DNA of 64,000 nucleotides from Mycobacterium sp. 1245805.9. GTDB taxonomy: Bacteria; Actinomycetota; Actinomycetes; Mycobacteriales; Mycobacteriaceae. This document shows, in pieces, positions 9,701 to 17,847 of this stretch (its first letter is position 1; each line of letters opens with the position of its first letter). The notes below the pieces were generated by a model. That model ran no database searches and was not told the DNA's origin. It was given only the letters and a program-made list of their open reading frames with translations. The stretch covers positions 1-64,000 of the forward strand of contig NZ_LZKR01000039.1 of NCBI RefSeq assembly GCF_001672915.1. The letters run 5' to 3'. Position numbers and translations under genes: made by a program.

Positions 9701-10987
9701 GGCGTGGGCGAAGAACTTGCCGCCGGTGCGAAGGAGCGGCGCCGGACGGCCGTCGTCGTCCTCGCTGCTGTCGCCGTTGCGCCGGGCGTGTGCCGGCCCG
9801 TCGACGACCGCGGTATGCCGCTCGCTCATCTCGTAGAGCTGGTCCCGGCCGAAGCCGACACCGATGCCGGCCCGAGAGGCTATGCGCAGCACCGTGATCC
9901 CAGCCTTGCCTACTTGGCCGACCACGCTTTCCCAAGCCTCCGGACTGCCGGTGTTGTCGTCCACGATCACCCAGTGCGGGCCGAGGTCCGCCCCGGCATC
10001 GGGCTGGCCGGTCTCCAGGGCCGATCCGAGGGTAGTCGGGCTGGCCGCGGCCAGCGGCGTCCACTGGCCGCGCCTGCCCTTCATGTGCAGCTCGGCGCCC
10101 AGCGCCGCCTCGAGCTCCTCCGGTGTCGCGAAGATCAGGCGCCGCCACCCGCACGCATCGAACAGCTCGTCGTGCAGATTGTGCGGGAGCCATACCATCC
10201 ACGACCACAATTCGGGGTTGCGGGTTACCACCATCAACTTGAGGTCGCGCGGGTTGTGAAACACGGCCAGCGAGCACAGCACCGAGCGCATCAGCGACCG
10301 AACCCGGTTCAAATCGTCACCGACGAAGCTGAAGCCCGGCGCCGATCGCAGGTTCACTACTTTGGCGATGTCGCGAATCTTGCGTTGTTCCAAGATGAAA
10401 TCGCGCAGGGCCTGGCCGGTGACCGGCTCCAGCTCCTCGTCGGAAGCGATGTCGGGCCACGTCACCGACAGCACCGAATCCGGGGCATGCTGCACGCCGG
10501 TGCCGAGTCGCACCTCCAAGAAGTCGACGTCTCCGCGACCGCGCTCCCACATTCGCGGACCGCCGATGATGGCGCCGAGGCCGCGGGGGTCGGAGTGCAC
10601 CGATTGCTGCCAGTGCCGCTGCGCGCACACCGCGGTCTGGATCTCGTCGCGGTTGCTGTCGAGGTCGCGCAGGTAGCGGCGGCGGCCCTTTTCCAGTTCC
10701 CCCCAGGTGATTTTGCGCGCGCGCCCGAACCGGCCCGAAAACGCCAGCATGCTGAAGGCGCCGATGCCCATCAGCGGGAAGAACCCGGTTGACAGGCTGC
10801 GCACCCCTGAGACGTAGAGCATGACGACCGTGCCGATCAGCGCGACGATCAACGCCGGCACGCCGATCATCACCCAGATGTTGCGGGGTTCGCGTTCGGG
10901 CAGGGCTATCGGCGCATTCGGCGCCACCCGAACGGGTTTCGGCGGCTGGATCTTGACGCGGTTGATGGGGAACGCTCTCTTGGACAC
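6785..10987 (-). CDS. eccC2: EccC2, FtsK/SpoIIIE-type motor ATPase of ESX-2
   Basis: EccC is the cytosolic motor that recognises secretion signals and drives ESX export. The 1400-aa chain has N-terminal membrane helices (about 37-85) and three FtsK/SpoIIIE ATPase domains. Their Walker A lysines lie near 534 (GTSGSGKS), 896 (GAKQRGKT) and 1192 (GRQGCGKS). Walker B strands read VLLVIVDEY, VFVVVDDYDD and HFVLIDDVQD. Domain 1 has the fully canonical Walker A. EccC is one polypeptide here, unlike ESX-1, where it is split into EccCa1 and EccCb1. The GTG start follows GGGAGG by eight bases, and only three bases separate it from the eccB2 stop. Confidence 0.95.
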   Translation of the reverse strand: MSKRAFPINRVKIQPPKPVRVAPNAPIALPEREPRNIWVMIGVPALIVALIGTVVMLYVSGVRSLSTGFFPLMGIGAFSMLAFSGRFGRARKITWGELEKGRRRYLRDLDSNRDEIQTAVCAQRHWQQSVHSDPRGLGAIIGGPRMWERGRGDVDFLEVRLGTGVQHAPDSVLSVTWPDIASDEELEPVTGQALRDFILEQRKIRDIAKVVNLRSAPGFSFVGDDLNRVRSLMRSVLCSLAVFHNPRDLKLMVVTRNPELWSWMVWLPHNLHDELFDACGWRRLIFATPEELEAALGAELHMKGRRGQWTPLAAASPTTLGSALETGQPDAGADLGPHWVIVDDNTGSPEAWESVVGQVGKAGITVLRIASRAGIGVGFGRDQLYEMSERHTAVVDGPAHARRNGDSSEDDDGRPAPLLRTGGKFFAHADQLSIPRAYRYARSMARWSPTSSAEIADSTSGAAELLRALGIADPRELDVDRLWAERRGRGDERWCEIPVGAKPNGELQNVIIRAKDFGGFGFHSVVIGTSGSGKSEFFLSLVYGIALTHSPETFNVIFVDMKFESAAQDILGIPHVVAALSNLGKDERHLAERMRRVIDGEIKQRYELFTSVGARDANDYEEIRLAGRDLPPVPVLLVIVDEYLELFANHDKWINLIIHIGQEGRGANVFFMLGGQRLDLSSLQKVKSNIAFRIALRAESGDDSREVIGTDAAYHLPSKENGFALLKVGPRDLEPFRCFYLSAPFVVPKKSQVVRTVDMTLTQPRLYNWQYQPLDEADAAALEAASAADEEPDEFLLHEDGFKKKKIVDVLRESLQTVRHRAPRRPWLEPLEHPEPVDALVSGWRGKPWHVDYGRNPGLVFPVGVMDIPEESKQVVYSVDALRSNIIVVGAKQRGKTTTMMTLMCSAAMMYTPSRVTFFCVGGATMAQIGSLPHIADIVSPRDTEGIERILSSMDALIDAREDAFRRANIDLDGFRERRFGPGSDGLGGTDPNDPFGDVFVVVDDYDDLYTKDMVLGDRIISLSSRGPEYGVHVMCSAGGWIHGQRQKLLQNATARIQLRLAEPGESQMGHSAIESREAARRTLNRPGFGLTDSLHELLVGVPMAVDPATRTVVDTPDLGARIAEVAGVTKHAVLQRLPERIELSAILAAHAGAEDLSIAFAIGERHQLGPVPLRLSESPGLMILGRQGCGKSTSLVAIGEAVMSRFSPEEAQLTLIDPKAAPHGLRDLHAPGYVRAYAYDQDEIDRVLTELAQEVLLPRLPPKGLSQEELRALKPWEGTRHFVLIDDVQDLRPAQTQSYPATAPVGAALWMLMERARQIGLHVFTTRNSTNWATLQMDPWTRYQTSAKVAQLYMDNDPQNKINRLVRAQMLPPGRGLLVTDESDVEGILVGLPSIVAGK

Positions 10988-10990
10988 CTT

Positions 10991-12475
10991 CTAGCCTCCC
11001 GCCCTTGCGGATGTCGTCACCACGGTCGCCTGTCCCGTCGCGGGCACCGTGTCGCGCGCCACCAGCGCCGCCTGTTGCGACAACGCCGGGCCTGCGGCGA
11101 AGGTCCGCAGCAACGGCCACGGCGCCTGAACCGCCATCGCCGGCTCCAGACCCAGCGCGCGCAGGGTCGAGTCGTCGGAGGCGATGCCGAACCGCACCCC
11201 GTTGTCGGCCACCCAGAACAGCGATTCCCTTGAGTCGCTGGTGATCACGCCACTCGTCGACGTCACGAAGTTGGCCGCACCGGGCAACACCAGCACCTGA
11301 TTGGCCACGACGGATGCGGGGTCGCGGTCGTCACGGACCAGGCGCACGATCCGGTCGTCCATCGACGAGGGCGCCGGAAGCCCGCGCCCGTTGTAGATGG
11401 CGACGCGGGCCTGCGGGTCCGTCGACGCCTTCTCCCACCCGACGCACGTGGTCGGATTCGCCGCGGAGTCAATGAAATTCAGGTGTCCGGTCGGGTAATA
11501 ATCGACCGTCAGCGAGTTCACCTCGGGAATGTTGACCAGCACGTCCGGGGTGACCGTCCGCGGCGACGCCGAGCCGTAGGAGTTCGCGCTGCGGAGCAGA
11601 TCGGCCACGAACCCGCCGACCTTTTGCACCCCGTCGGTGAGCAGTACGTAGAACTGGCTGCCGCCGCCGGCGGTCTGGGCCTGCAGCACCGCCCCCACCT
11701 GCGAACCGGGTAGCCACTTGGACGGGGTTCCGGCCTCGAGAATCTTGGGGACGCGCAGCGGCTCCGTCGCCGGCATCCCGTCGAAGAGCGCCCGCGAGAT
11801 CTCCACCGGCACAGTGACTCCCGGGTCCAGCCCCAGGCTCAGGGTGACCGCCCTGTCGGTGGGATCGATCTGCGAGCGCTTTCCGCCCCAGATCACATAG
11901 GTGGCGCCCTGAAACGTCGCCAGCAGCCCCGCGTCCTTGGCCATCGGGGCGGCGCGACCGCCGATGAGCTGGCCCGCGATGGACGTCACCACGGGCTTGT
12001 CCGCGGTGCGCGGCCGGCCCGCCGTATCGCACACCGCCCACGCCGACACCGCCCCCCGGTTCACATGCATGGCAGCCGGGGCGCCCGGAATGCCGACCAG
12101 CGGCCCGGTCGGGTACTTCGCGATCTCGGCCGGCTTCACCCAGGTCGGCTGCCCGGCGGTACCCGTCGCCAGCCGCGCCGAGGTCAAATTGAGCGCCGGA
12201 TACAACCGGCCTTCGATGCGCGCGTAGATCGCCCCCGATTCGCGGTCACCGATGATCGCCGAATCACCTACCACCCCACTGGGTTTGATCACATTGAGCA
12301 GCACCATCCAGCCCGAAGCGATGGCCACCAACACGACCGACAGCACCAGCGCCGCCGTCTGCTTGCGGTCGTCGTGCTTCATCCGCACCGAGAAGCGGGT
12401 GGTCGCCGCGCGCAGCCGCCGGTTGTAAAACAGGTGACCCGAATTCTGGTCGCGGTTGGACAAACTCAACGGCAT
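10991..12475 (-). CDS. eccB2: EccB2, ESX-2 core membrane protein
   Basis: EccB has a short cytosolic N-terminus, one transmembrane helix and a large periplasmic part with repeat domains; it helps form the ESX membrane complex. Here residues 1-38 are basic and soluble (RLRAATTRFSVRM) and the helix is about 41-61 (ALVLSVVLVAIASGWMVLL). The remainder shows family motifs such as IIGDRESGAIYARI and VGWEKA. The 494-aa length is normal. It is three bases downstream of the transglycosylase-like gene and three bases upstream of eccC2, so these are probably one transcript. Confidence 0.93.
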   Translation of the reverse strand: MPLSLSNRDQNSGHLFYNRRLRAATTRFSVRMKHDDRKQTAALVLSVVLVAIASGWMVLLNVIKPSGVVGDSAIIGDRESGAIYARIEGRLYPALNLTSARLATGTAGQPTWVKPAEIAKYPTGPLVGIPGAPAAMHVNRGAVSAWAVCDTAGRPRTADKPVVTSIAGQLIGGRAAPMAKDAGLLATFQGATYVIWGGKRSQIDPTDRAVTLSLGLDPGVTVPVEISRALFDGMPATEPLRVPKILEAGTPSKWLPGSQVGAVLQAQTAGGGSQFYVLLTDGVQKVGGFVADLLRSANSYGSASPRTVTPDVLVNIPEVNSLTVDYYPTGHLNFIDSAANPTTCVGWEKASTDPQARVAIYNGRGLPAPSSMDDRIVRLVRDDRDPASVVANQVLVLPGAANFVTSTSGVITSDSRESLFWVADNGVRFGIASDDSTLRALGLEPAMAVQAPWPLLRTFAAGPALSQQAALVARDTVPATGQATVVTTSARAGG

Positions 12476-12478
12476 TGT

Positions 12479-13312
12479 TCAGTAGCCCCTCGGTCCGCGG
12501 CGGGGATCGGCCTGCTGGATCCGATCGGCCAGATTCGACGCGTCGACGGCGACGCCGTAATGGCGTTGTGCGTAGTTGATGAAGGCGCAGGCCTGCGCGA
12601 CCAGGTCGTGGATGCTCGCCGACGTGCCGGGCTGGTGATAGGCGGCGAAGGTCGGGGCGATGAACTGCCACGCGCCCTTGCTCGGTGTGCCCCGCGCCGC
12701 GTTGGCGTCCCAGTTGTTTTCGGCGTGGGCATCGTAGTTCGACTCGCGGCGGGCCACCAGATCCATGCCGCGTTCCCAGCGGGCGCGGGCCACCGGATCA
12801 TGAATGCCCTTGATGTCCAAGGCTTTATGGATGGCGGTCAGGACCGCGGCGCGGCCGCTGCCGGCGCTGGCGTGGGCATGCGGGTAGCGCAGGTGTCGCA
12901 GTCGCAGTGCCAACAGCCGGGCTCTGGCCCGCGACCGCACGATGTGGCCGTGCTGAGCGCGCAACCGCGCCGCCATCCGCGCCACCGCCTCGCGCCGGCC
13001 CAGCGGCGTGTCGACCGCCGGTGCGGCATCGGCCATCGCGGCGTGCAGGTTAAGTCCCGTCGCGGTCCTGGCTTGGAAGCGGTCGGCACGCGCCGTCGCC
13101 AAGACCGCGGCCAGCGACCGGTCGGACTCGGCCAGCCGGCGCAGCCTTGTGGCCGAGGTGGCCGATCGGGTCGTCGCCCCCCGTATCCCGTCGGCGTAGG
13201 CGTGTAGCTGCGCGGGCGTGTCACTGACGTCGTTGTCGGCGCCGTCGCCGGCGAAGAGGCGGTGGCCCCGGGACAAGGCGGCCACCGCGCGCGTCATCGC
13301 AGCATCATTCAA
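12479..13312 (-). CDS. Transglycosylase-like (SLT/lysozyme fold) protein next to ESX-2 (Rv3896c-type)
   Basis: This 277-aa protein has a C-terminal domain typical of soluble lytic transglycosylases or RPF-type lysozymes: ARRESNYD with the putative catalytic Glu, then TPSKGAWQFIAPTFAAYH and a final AFINYAQRHYGV. The N-terminal 140 residues are Ala/Arg-rich helices with no signal peptide, so export could depend on the ESX system. It probably trims peptidoglycan locally for the secretion apparatus; that is inference. The TTG start overlaps the upstream stop by four bases (TTGA), and an in-frame ATG lies 15 bases further in. It corresponds in position to Rv3896c. Confidence 0.7.
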   Translation of the reverse strand: MNDAAMTRAVAALSRGHRLFAGDGADNDVSDTPAQLHAYADGIRGATTRSATSATRLRRLAESDRSLAAVLATARADRFQARTATGLNLHAAMADAAPAVDTPLGRREAVARMAARLRAQHGHIVRSRARARLLALRLRHLRYPHAHASAGSGRAAVLTAIHKALDIKGIHDPVARARWERGMDLVARRESNYDAHAENNWDANAARGTPSKGAWQFIAPTFAAYHQPGTSASIHDLVAQACAFINYAQRHYGVAVDASNLADRIQQADPRRGPRGY

Positions 13313-13629
13313 CGATTCCCACCGTAATTCCGATCGAAATCGGCCTGCGCCTCCTCGCGCAATGCCTCAAAAACCATATTCAGTCGGTCCATCAACTCCC
13401 GACACGAGTATGACGTCACCACGTGGGGCGCCAACGACAGCCCGGTGAGCCGACCGTCCGAATTGCACACCGCGTAGACGTCACCCACATCGGCCGTAAA
13501 AGTCACCGACTCCTGGGCGGCCAGAACGGCCTCCCACTTCTCGAAATTCGCCTTTAGGTCCGCCAAGACCTGGTCAACTAATGCTTTATCCGCCGCCGCG
13601 TCCGGGCGCACCGCATCCGTATCGGACAC
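13309..13629 (-). CDS. YbaB/EbfC-like small protein, EspL-type
   Basis: This small soluble protein of about 106 aa has a helical N-terminus (QVLADLKANFEKWEAVL), a short beta region (FTADVGDVYAVCNSDGRLTGL) and a C-terminal helix (ELMDRLNMVFEALREEAQADF). That order matches the YbaB/EbfC fold. The ESX-1 locus encodes a similar protein, EspL, in a comparable position. The GTG at 13629 (MSDTDAV) is preferred to the longer frame from 13695, whose upstream part is not protein-like; GGAG lies 11 bases before it. It is coupled to the transglycosylase-like gene. DNA binding is possible but unproven. Confidence 0.6.
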   Translation of the reverse strand: MSDTDAVRPDAAADKALVDQVLADLKANFEKWEAVLAAQESVTFTADVGDVYAVCNSDGRLTGLSLAPHVVTSYSCRELMDRLNMVFEALREEAQADFDRNYGGNR

Positions 13630-13908
13630 CTCAGAAACAACTCCAATAACTTCTGGCCCACGAGTTGACCTTGGTTTGCCCACCCCGATGCACACGCGTC
13701 ACCCTGCTGTGTGGCGCTGCCACTGCGGATAGTAATGGCCGCACGATCACGACATTACTGCCGCTAGCGGGCGGCGACCACTCATCTTTTGGGCGGTATT
13801 CGGGGTCATGGCCTCGATGCAATCGGATTGGAAATGCAATTCAAAGTCGATATTTCTCCAAAGCATCGAGAATTGCCGTTTTCAGCTTTTGGGGCCTGTC
13901 CGGAAGGT

Positions 13909-14829
13909 CTATTCCTTTGGTTCTTCGTCCGTCGGCACGATCACGATCCGACGGTTGGGCTTGGCGACGACGGGTGGCTTGCCCTCGGACTTGGTGACGG
14001 GAACGCTCGGCGGGGCTGTTAGGCGGCCCTTGACCGGCTGGCCGTTGGGAATCCCCGGGACCGTGACGCGCTTTTCTGCGGGCTTGTCCTTGTTTCCGTC
14101 CCCGCCCGCTCCCATCGCGCCGGGCATCATCGGCATGCCGGTCATGCCCATCGGACCGCTCTGCGGCGTCATGCCACCGGTCTGCGTCACCGTCACCGGT
14201 TTGGCCGACGCTGAGGCTGGTGTGGTCGGAGGCGACGACGACGGCACGGGCGGCGGGCCCATGAATCCGGTCGGGGTGGTGCCACCGCCTAGGCCGGCGC
14301 CCCCGCCGCCACCACCACCAAGACCCGCGTCGCCACCGCCAGCGCCGCCAAAACCGGGATCTTCCGCGGACATATCAGTCAGCGCCGCCGCGGCCTCGCC
14401 GCCCTTCGCCGCCCCCATGAGCGGCTGAATCGCGCTCTGCGCGGCCTGCATCGCCTGTTGCGGAAGCTGCGTGAGCGGTCCCATGACACCGCCGAGCGCG
14501 CCGGTCAGCGAACCCGCGATCCCCGAGGCCATCTGAGGAAGCATCTGTGCCAGCTGCTGGAACTGTTGTGAGGATTGGGCCTCGTTTTCCGGAAACTTCC
14601 TGGCGGCGTCGAGCGCGTGCGCGCGACGATCGGCATCACCTTGGACGCTGGATGCTTGGTCGCCACCTACGCCGAGATTGCCGGCGGCTGCGAGTGCGGC
14701 CTGGGCACCGTCAGCTGGTGCACCGGATCCCGGAGGAAGGCCGTTCGGCATTATCGGGGGTGGTGCCTGTGGCGCCGCAGCTGTCCCAGCGAAATCCGCT
14801 GGACTTACCTTGAAGCCCCCGCCCGTCAT
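13909..14829 (-). CDS. Gly/Pro/Met-rich ESX-2-associated protein, function unknown
   Basis: This 306-aa protein is not recognised as an enzyme. Residues 1-60 resemble the processed termini of Esp-type substrates. Residues 60-150 are helical and Gln/Ala-rich (QQFQQLAQMLPQMASGIAGSL, PLTQLPQQAMQAAQSAI). The rest is Gly- and Pro-rich low complexity with repeated MTGMPMMPG-like turns and an ordered-looking basic end, RRIVIVPTDEEPKE. There is no signal peptide or membrane helix. It occupies the Rv3897c-Rv3898c region of M. tuberculosis. It may be a cytosolic partner or substrate of ESX-2, comparable to EspK/EspJ. GAGGTG lies before the ATG. A 279-base spacer with no gene follows it. Confidence 0.6.
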   Translation of the reverse strand: MTGGGFKVSPADFAGTAAAPQAPPPIMPNGLPPGSGAPADGAQAALAAAGNLGVGGDQASSVQGDADRRAHALDAARKFPENEAQSSQQFQQLAQMLPQMASGIAGSLTGALGGVMGPLTQLPQQAMQAAQSAIQPLMGAAKGGEAAAALTDMSAEDPGFGGAGGGDAGLGGGGGGGAGLGGGTTPTGFMGPPPVPSSSPPTTPASASAKPVTVTQTGGMTPQSGPMGMTGMPMMPGAMGAGGDGNKDKPAEKRVTVPGIPNGQPVKGRLTAPPSVPVTKSEGKPPVVAKPNRRIVIVPTDEEPKE

Positions 14830-14917
14830 TTTCGCACCTCAAAACCCTCGCAACGCGGCCACGCGAACCGCGTAGTAGTTGAGTCGCATGGTAAATCCCC
14901 AGCAGCTTGAACGGTAG

Positions 14918-17041
14918 TCACCCCAGCTTGGCCGAAATCGCTATATACCACGCTACGTGGTAGTGCGCCAGCCACTCGTGGCCTTCAACAAGAGCCTTTA
15001 CCGCTGAAAGGAGCATCCAGTCGGCTGTCCGCGAGAGGTCATGAGGATCCTCCAGCGCATTGTGGTACGCGGCTTGCAGCTCACGCTGCAACGCGTCAAC
15101 CTCGTTTTCGGTGACACCCGTTCCCCGTGTCGCCGCTTGCGCCAGAGTCTGGGCGATTCGGGGCAATCCGTCGCGGCGGCGGACGGCCTCAACCAGCGTT
15201 GGGCCAAGCTCTTCGACTTCCGGGCCGGTGCGTGCGAGGCGATCACCGGTGAGGGGTGGGTCATCGGGTCCCGGCTTTGCGATGAATCCGTGGGCCTTGT
15301 GCACCGCCACAGCAGTGACGGTGCCGAGAAGATCGACCACGTCGGCGTCAGGTCGGCGTGGCGCCGGATCAAGCAGTCGGTTCACCCCGACCGGGATTTT
15401 CACGTTCGGCGGGATCCACCCGCACCCGATGCTGCACACCAAAAGCGTTGTGCCGTCGTCGCGCAAGCCGGCGGCCCATGAAAGGCCCGGCGCCTGGCGG
15501 GCCACCGAGTCCACAAGCCGTTGCAGCCTCTGCTGTTCGGCGGCCCGGCTCGAGACGTCGCCAGCCAGAGCGCCAGTTGCCGCCGACAACGCCGATGCGC
15601 CCGCGGGCGTCGCCGCGCTACCCCCGGCTTGCGCGGCGGCGCCCCGCTGGACCGTTGACATCAACGGGCTGCCCGCTGAGGGCGATGTCGATGGCGAGGG
15701 CGCTACCGGTGCACCCGATACCGGCGTGGTCGGCGCCGACACCGCCGGAGGGGCAACTACAGGGGGACGTAAATCAGAGCCGTAGGCGGGCAGTGGGCCA
15801 GCCGGGACGGCGGGTGCTCCTGTTATTGGAGCCGTCGGCGTCGACACCGGCATCGGCGCGGCGACTGGTATGCCGCCGCCGGTAGCGGACACCGGGGTGC
15901 CGGAAGCAGTGGCGGCCGATGCACCCGAGCCATGGTCCACCGCACCGGAGTCGACGGCACCCGCCGCAATGGTTGGAGCTACCGGAGGCGCGACCGGCGC
16001 CTGCGGCGGTGTCGTCGCTGACGACCCCGTTGCGTTCATCAGCCCCTGTGACAGATTCTGCGCGCCGGTCGCTGCCGGCTGTCCGGTCATCATTCCTTGG
16101 GCGAACGATTGGCCAAGCTGATTCGGCGAGAGCCCACCCAGGCCGGCTGCTGGTGACAGTCCGCCGCTACTAGGTAGCGGCGAGACGACTGCCGGTGCAC
16201 CAGGCACATGTCCACTGCTACCTCCAGGCGTGGAGATGAGGCCGCTACTATCGACGCCTCCTCCGAGCCCAGATCCTTGCCCTTGGCTACCGAGGTTCGA
16301 TCCACCAGCAGGGCCTCCAGCCAGGGCGCCGCGGCCGCCGACCCCGGACCCTTGACCGCTGCCACCCAATGCATTAGCAGTGCCGCCTCTGCTGGTTGGA
16401 CCGCCAATACCCGGCCCGTTTCCCTGGCTGCCAAGGGCCGAACCAGCCGCACCGTGATCGGCCTGCTCTGCGGGAACGGGTGCTTTTGCATCGGGACTTG
16501 ATCCATGACTATTGAGGAACTCCTGCGGGGACATGGCCAGTCCCTCGACTGTAAGTATCCTTTGCATCGCGTCCGTGATTGCCGAAACCGCGGCAGCCGA
16601 TTTATGGGCAGCGAATCCGTTAGCCTCTGCAATTAGCTTCTCAATTTCTGCCGCCTTGATTGGCGCCGGCTCCTTCGAGCTCTCAACATTGGCGATCCGC
16701 TGGTTGTACTCGTCAGCGATCCCTCGGAGGCCCTCGCGCAAATTATCGATTGCGTCGGCGCCCTTTTCAAAGGCGTCGGCTTTCGTTTTATATTTCTCGG
16801 CTAAGTCGAGATGGTGTTTCTCGCCCTGCTGAAAGCGGGAGACGAGGTCGTCCACGGTATGCCCGCGGTTATCGGCGGCCAGTTGTGCCCACTGGTTGTG
16901 GAGCTCCTGTGCGTATTGCTCTTGCTGCTGCTGTTGGGCGCTCCAATGCGTAGCACCAACCCTCAACGCCGTTGAGGGTTGCGGCCACCAGGCACCGACG
17001 AGGGCAGGCGTGTACTTTCCTGCAGGCAAGTCTGGCGCCAT
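14918..17041 (-). CDS. Large EspB/EspK-like protein with DUF5631/DUF5632-type C-terminus (Rv3899c-type)
   Basis: The 707-aa product has three parts. Residues 1-185 are helical with a WXG100-like look (TALRVGATHWSAQQQQQEQ, heptad-rich AEKYKTKADAFEKGADAIDNL). Residues 185-480 are a long Gly/Ser/Pro/Ala linker. The C-terminal 230 residues are an ordered domain (SWAAGLRDDGTTLLVCSIGCGWIPP and the end WYIAISAKLG) that I associate with the Rv3899c family (DUF5631/DUF5632). M. tuberculosis has two adjacent ORFs, Rv3899c and Rv3900c, in this region whose summed length is close, so this may be the intact form. GGAGGAGGG precedes the ATG. A secreted or surface role through ESX-2 is likely but unproven. 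Confidence 0.65.
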   Translation of the reverse strand: MAPDLPAGKYTPALVGAWWPQPSTALRVGATHWSAQQQQQEQYAQELHNQWAQLAADNRGHTVDDLVSRFQQGEKHHLDLAEKYKTKADAFEKGADAIDNLREGLRGIADEYNQRIANVESSKEPAPIKAAEIEKLIAEANGFAAHKSAAAVSAITDAMQRILTVEGLAMSPQEFLNSHGSSPDAKAPVPAEQADHGAAGSALGSQGNGPGIGGPTSRGGTANALGGSGQGSGVGGRGALAGGPAGGSNLGSQGQGSGLGGGVDSSGLISTPGGSSGHVPGAPAVVSPLPSSGGLSPAAGLGGLSPNQLGQSFAQGMMTGQPAATGAQNLSQGLMNATGSSATTPPQAPVAPPVAPTIAAGAVDSGAVDHGSGASAATASGTPVSATGGGIPVAAPMPVSTPTAPITGAPAVPAGPLPAYGSDLRPPVVAPPAVSAPTTPVSGAPVAPSPSTSPSAGSPLMSTVQRGAAAQAGGSAATPAGASALSAATGALAGDVSSRAAEQQRLQRLVDSVARQAPGLSWAAGLRDDGTTLLVCSIGCGWIPPNVKIPVGVNRLLDPAPRRPDADVVDLLGTVTAVAVHKAHGFIAKPGPDDPPLTGDRLARTGPEVEELGPTLVEAVRRRDGLPRIAQTLAQAATRGTGVTENEVDALQRELQAAYHNALEDPHDLSRTADWMLLSAVKALVEGHEWLAHYHVAWYIAISAKLG

Positions 17042-17184
17042 GCCCCCTCCTCCCAGACGGGTTTCTACGCGTCGCCGTTCCCGCTTTTCGGCGCATCTCC
17101 GCGATCAATATTGAAATGACAGCAGGCACCCTGCAAATCGGTGCGCACGACCGCCCTATCTCTGTATCCATTCACTGGGTTGAT

Positions 17185-17724
17185 TTACGCGCATGCTTCG
17201 CGAAGCGTCGCTGTGGCATTCTCTACAGGAGCACCATCTGCCCTCTCTTCGGCAAACGCCGTGACTACGTAGTCCAAATACGCGTCAACCAAACTCGCTG
17301 CCAGTTTGGCCACGTCCGGGGGCGTAGCCGGTGCTATCGACCTGGACAGTGCAAAGGCGCCACCTACCAGGGCGGCGCGGGCGTTCGCCGAGGCGGCCCC
17401 CGGTTCGGGACCGTTTGGCGCCGAAGTCGCTACCTTGACCGCTTTGCTTACTTTCTCGAAGGTCGCGCATACACGGGTCTTTGCCGCTGCTCCTTCGGCG
17501 GCTGTGAAGGTCGGTGGCGGCATCGAGGGCGTAGAGGCAGAAGTCGGCGGCTGCGCCGACGAACTCGGCCGATTTAGGTCTATGACACCGATCACGAGTG
17601 CGGCGATAGCCATCAGCAAGCCGAACGTTGCCAACACCACAGCGATCGGGCCGCTCGACGGACGCCGTGTCGCACCCGCAGGAGGTACCCACTGCGCCGA
17701 AGGAGGCTGGTGGGGAATCGTCAC
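17185..17724 (-). CDS. Small membrane-anchored protein, function unknown (Rv3901c position)
   Basis: The 179-aa protein has a proline-rich cytosolic N-terminus, one transmembrane helix at about 27-48 (IAVVLATFGLLMAIAALVIGVI), a Ser/Thr/Pro linker and an Ala-rich external domain with two Cys (RVCATF and the C-terminal REACA) that could form a disulfide. Proteins of this plan are common in mycobacteria and none of the visible motifs shows an activity. The GTG start at 17724 has only a weak GGA upstream. Its place between the ESX-2 accessory genes and the hydrolase module matches Rv3901c. Confidence 0.6.
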   Translation of the reverse strand: MTIPHQPPSAQWVPPAGATRRPSSGPIAVVLATFGLLMAIAALVIGVIDLNRPSSSAQPPTSASTPSMPPPTFTAAEGAAAKTRVCATFEKVSKAVKVATSAPNGPEPGAASANARAALVGGAFALSRSIAPATPPDVAKLAASLVDAYLDYVVTAFAEERADGAPVENATATLREACA

Positions 17725-17847
17725 TCCAAAAAGGCTAATCGGCAGCGAGTCGCGATGTCACTTCACGGGGCGACCTGAGATACCACGACCGTGCCGAGCG
17801 GTGCAGCGTCGTCGCTTCCGCCATGGTCAGCAAGGTGTGTTGGTGAT

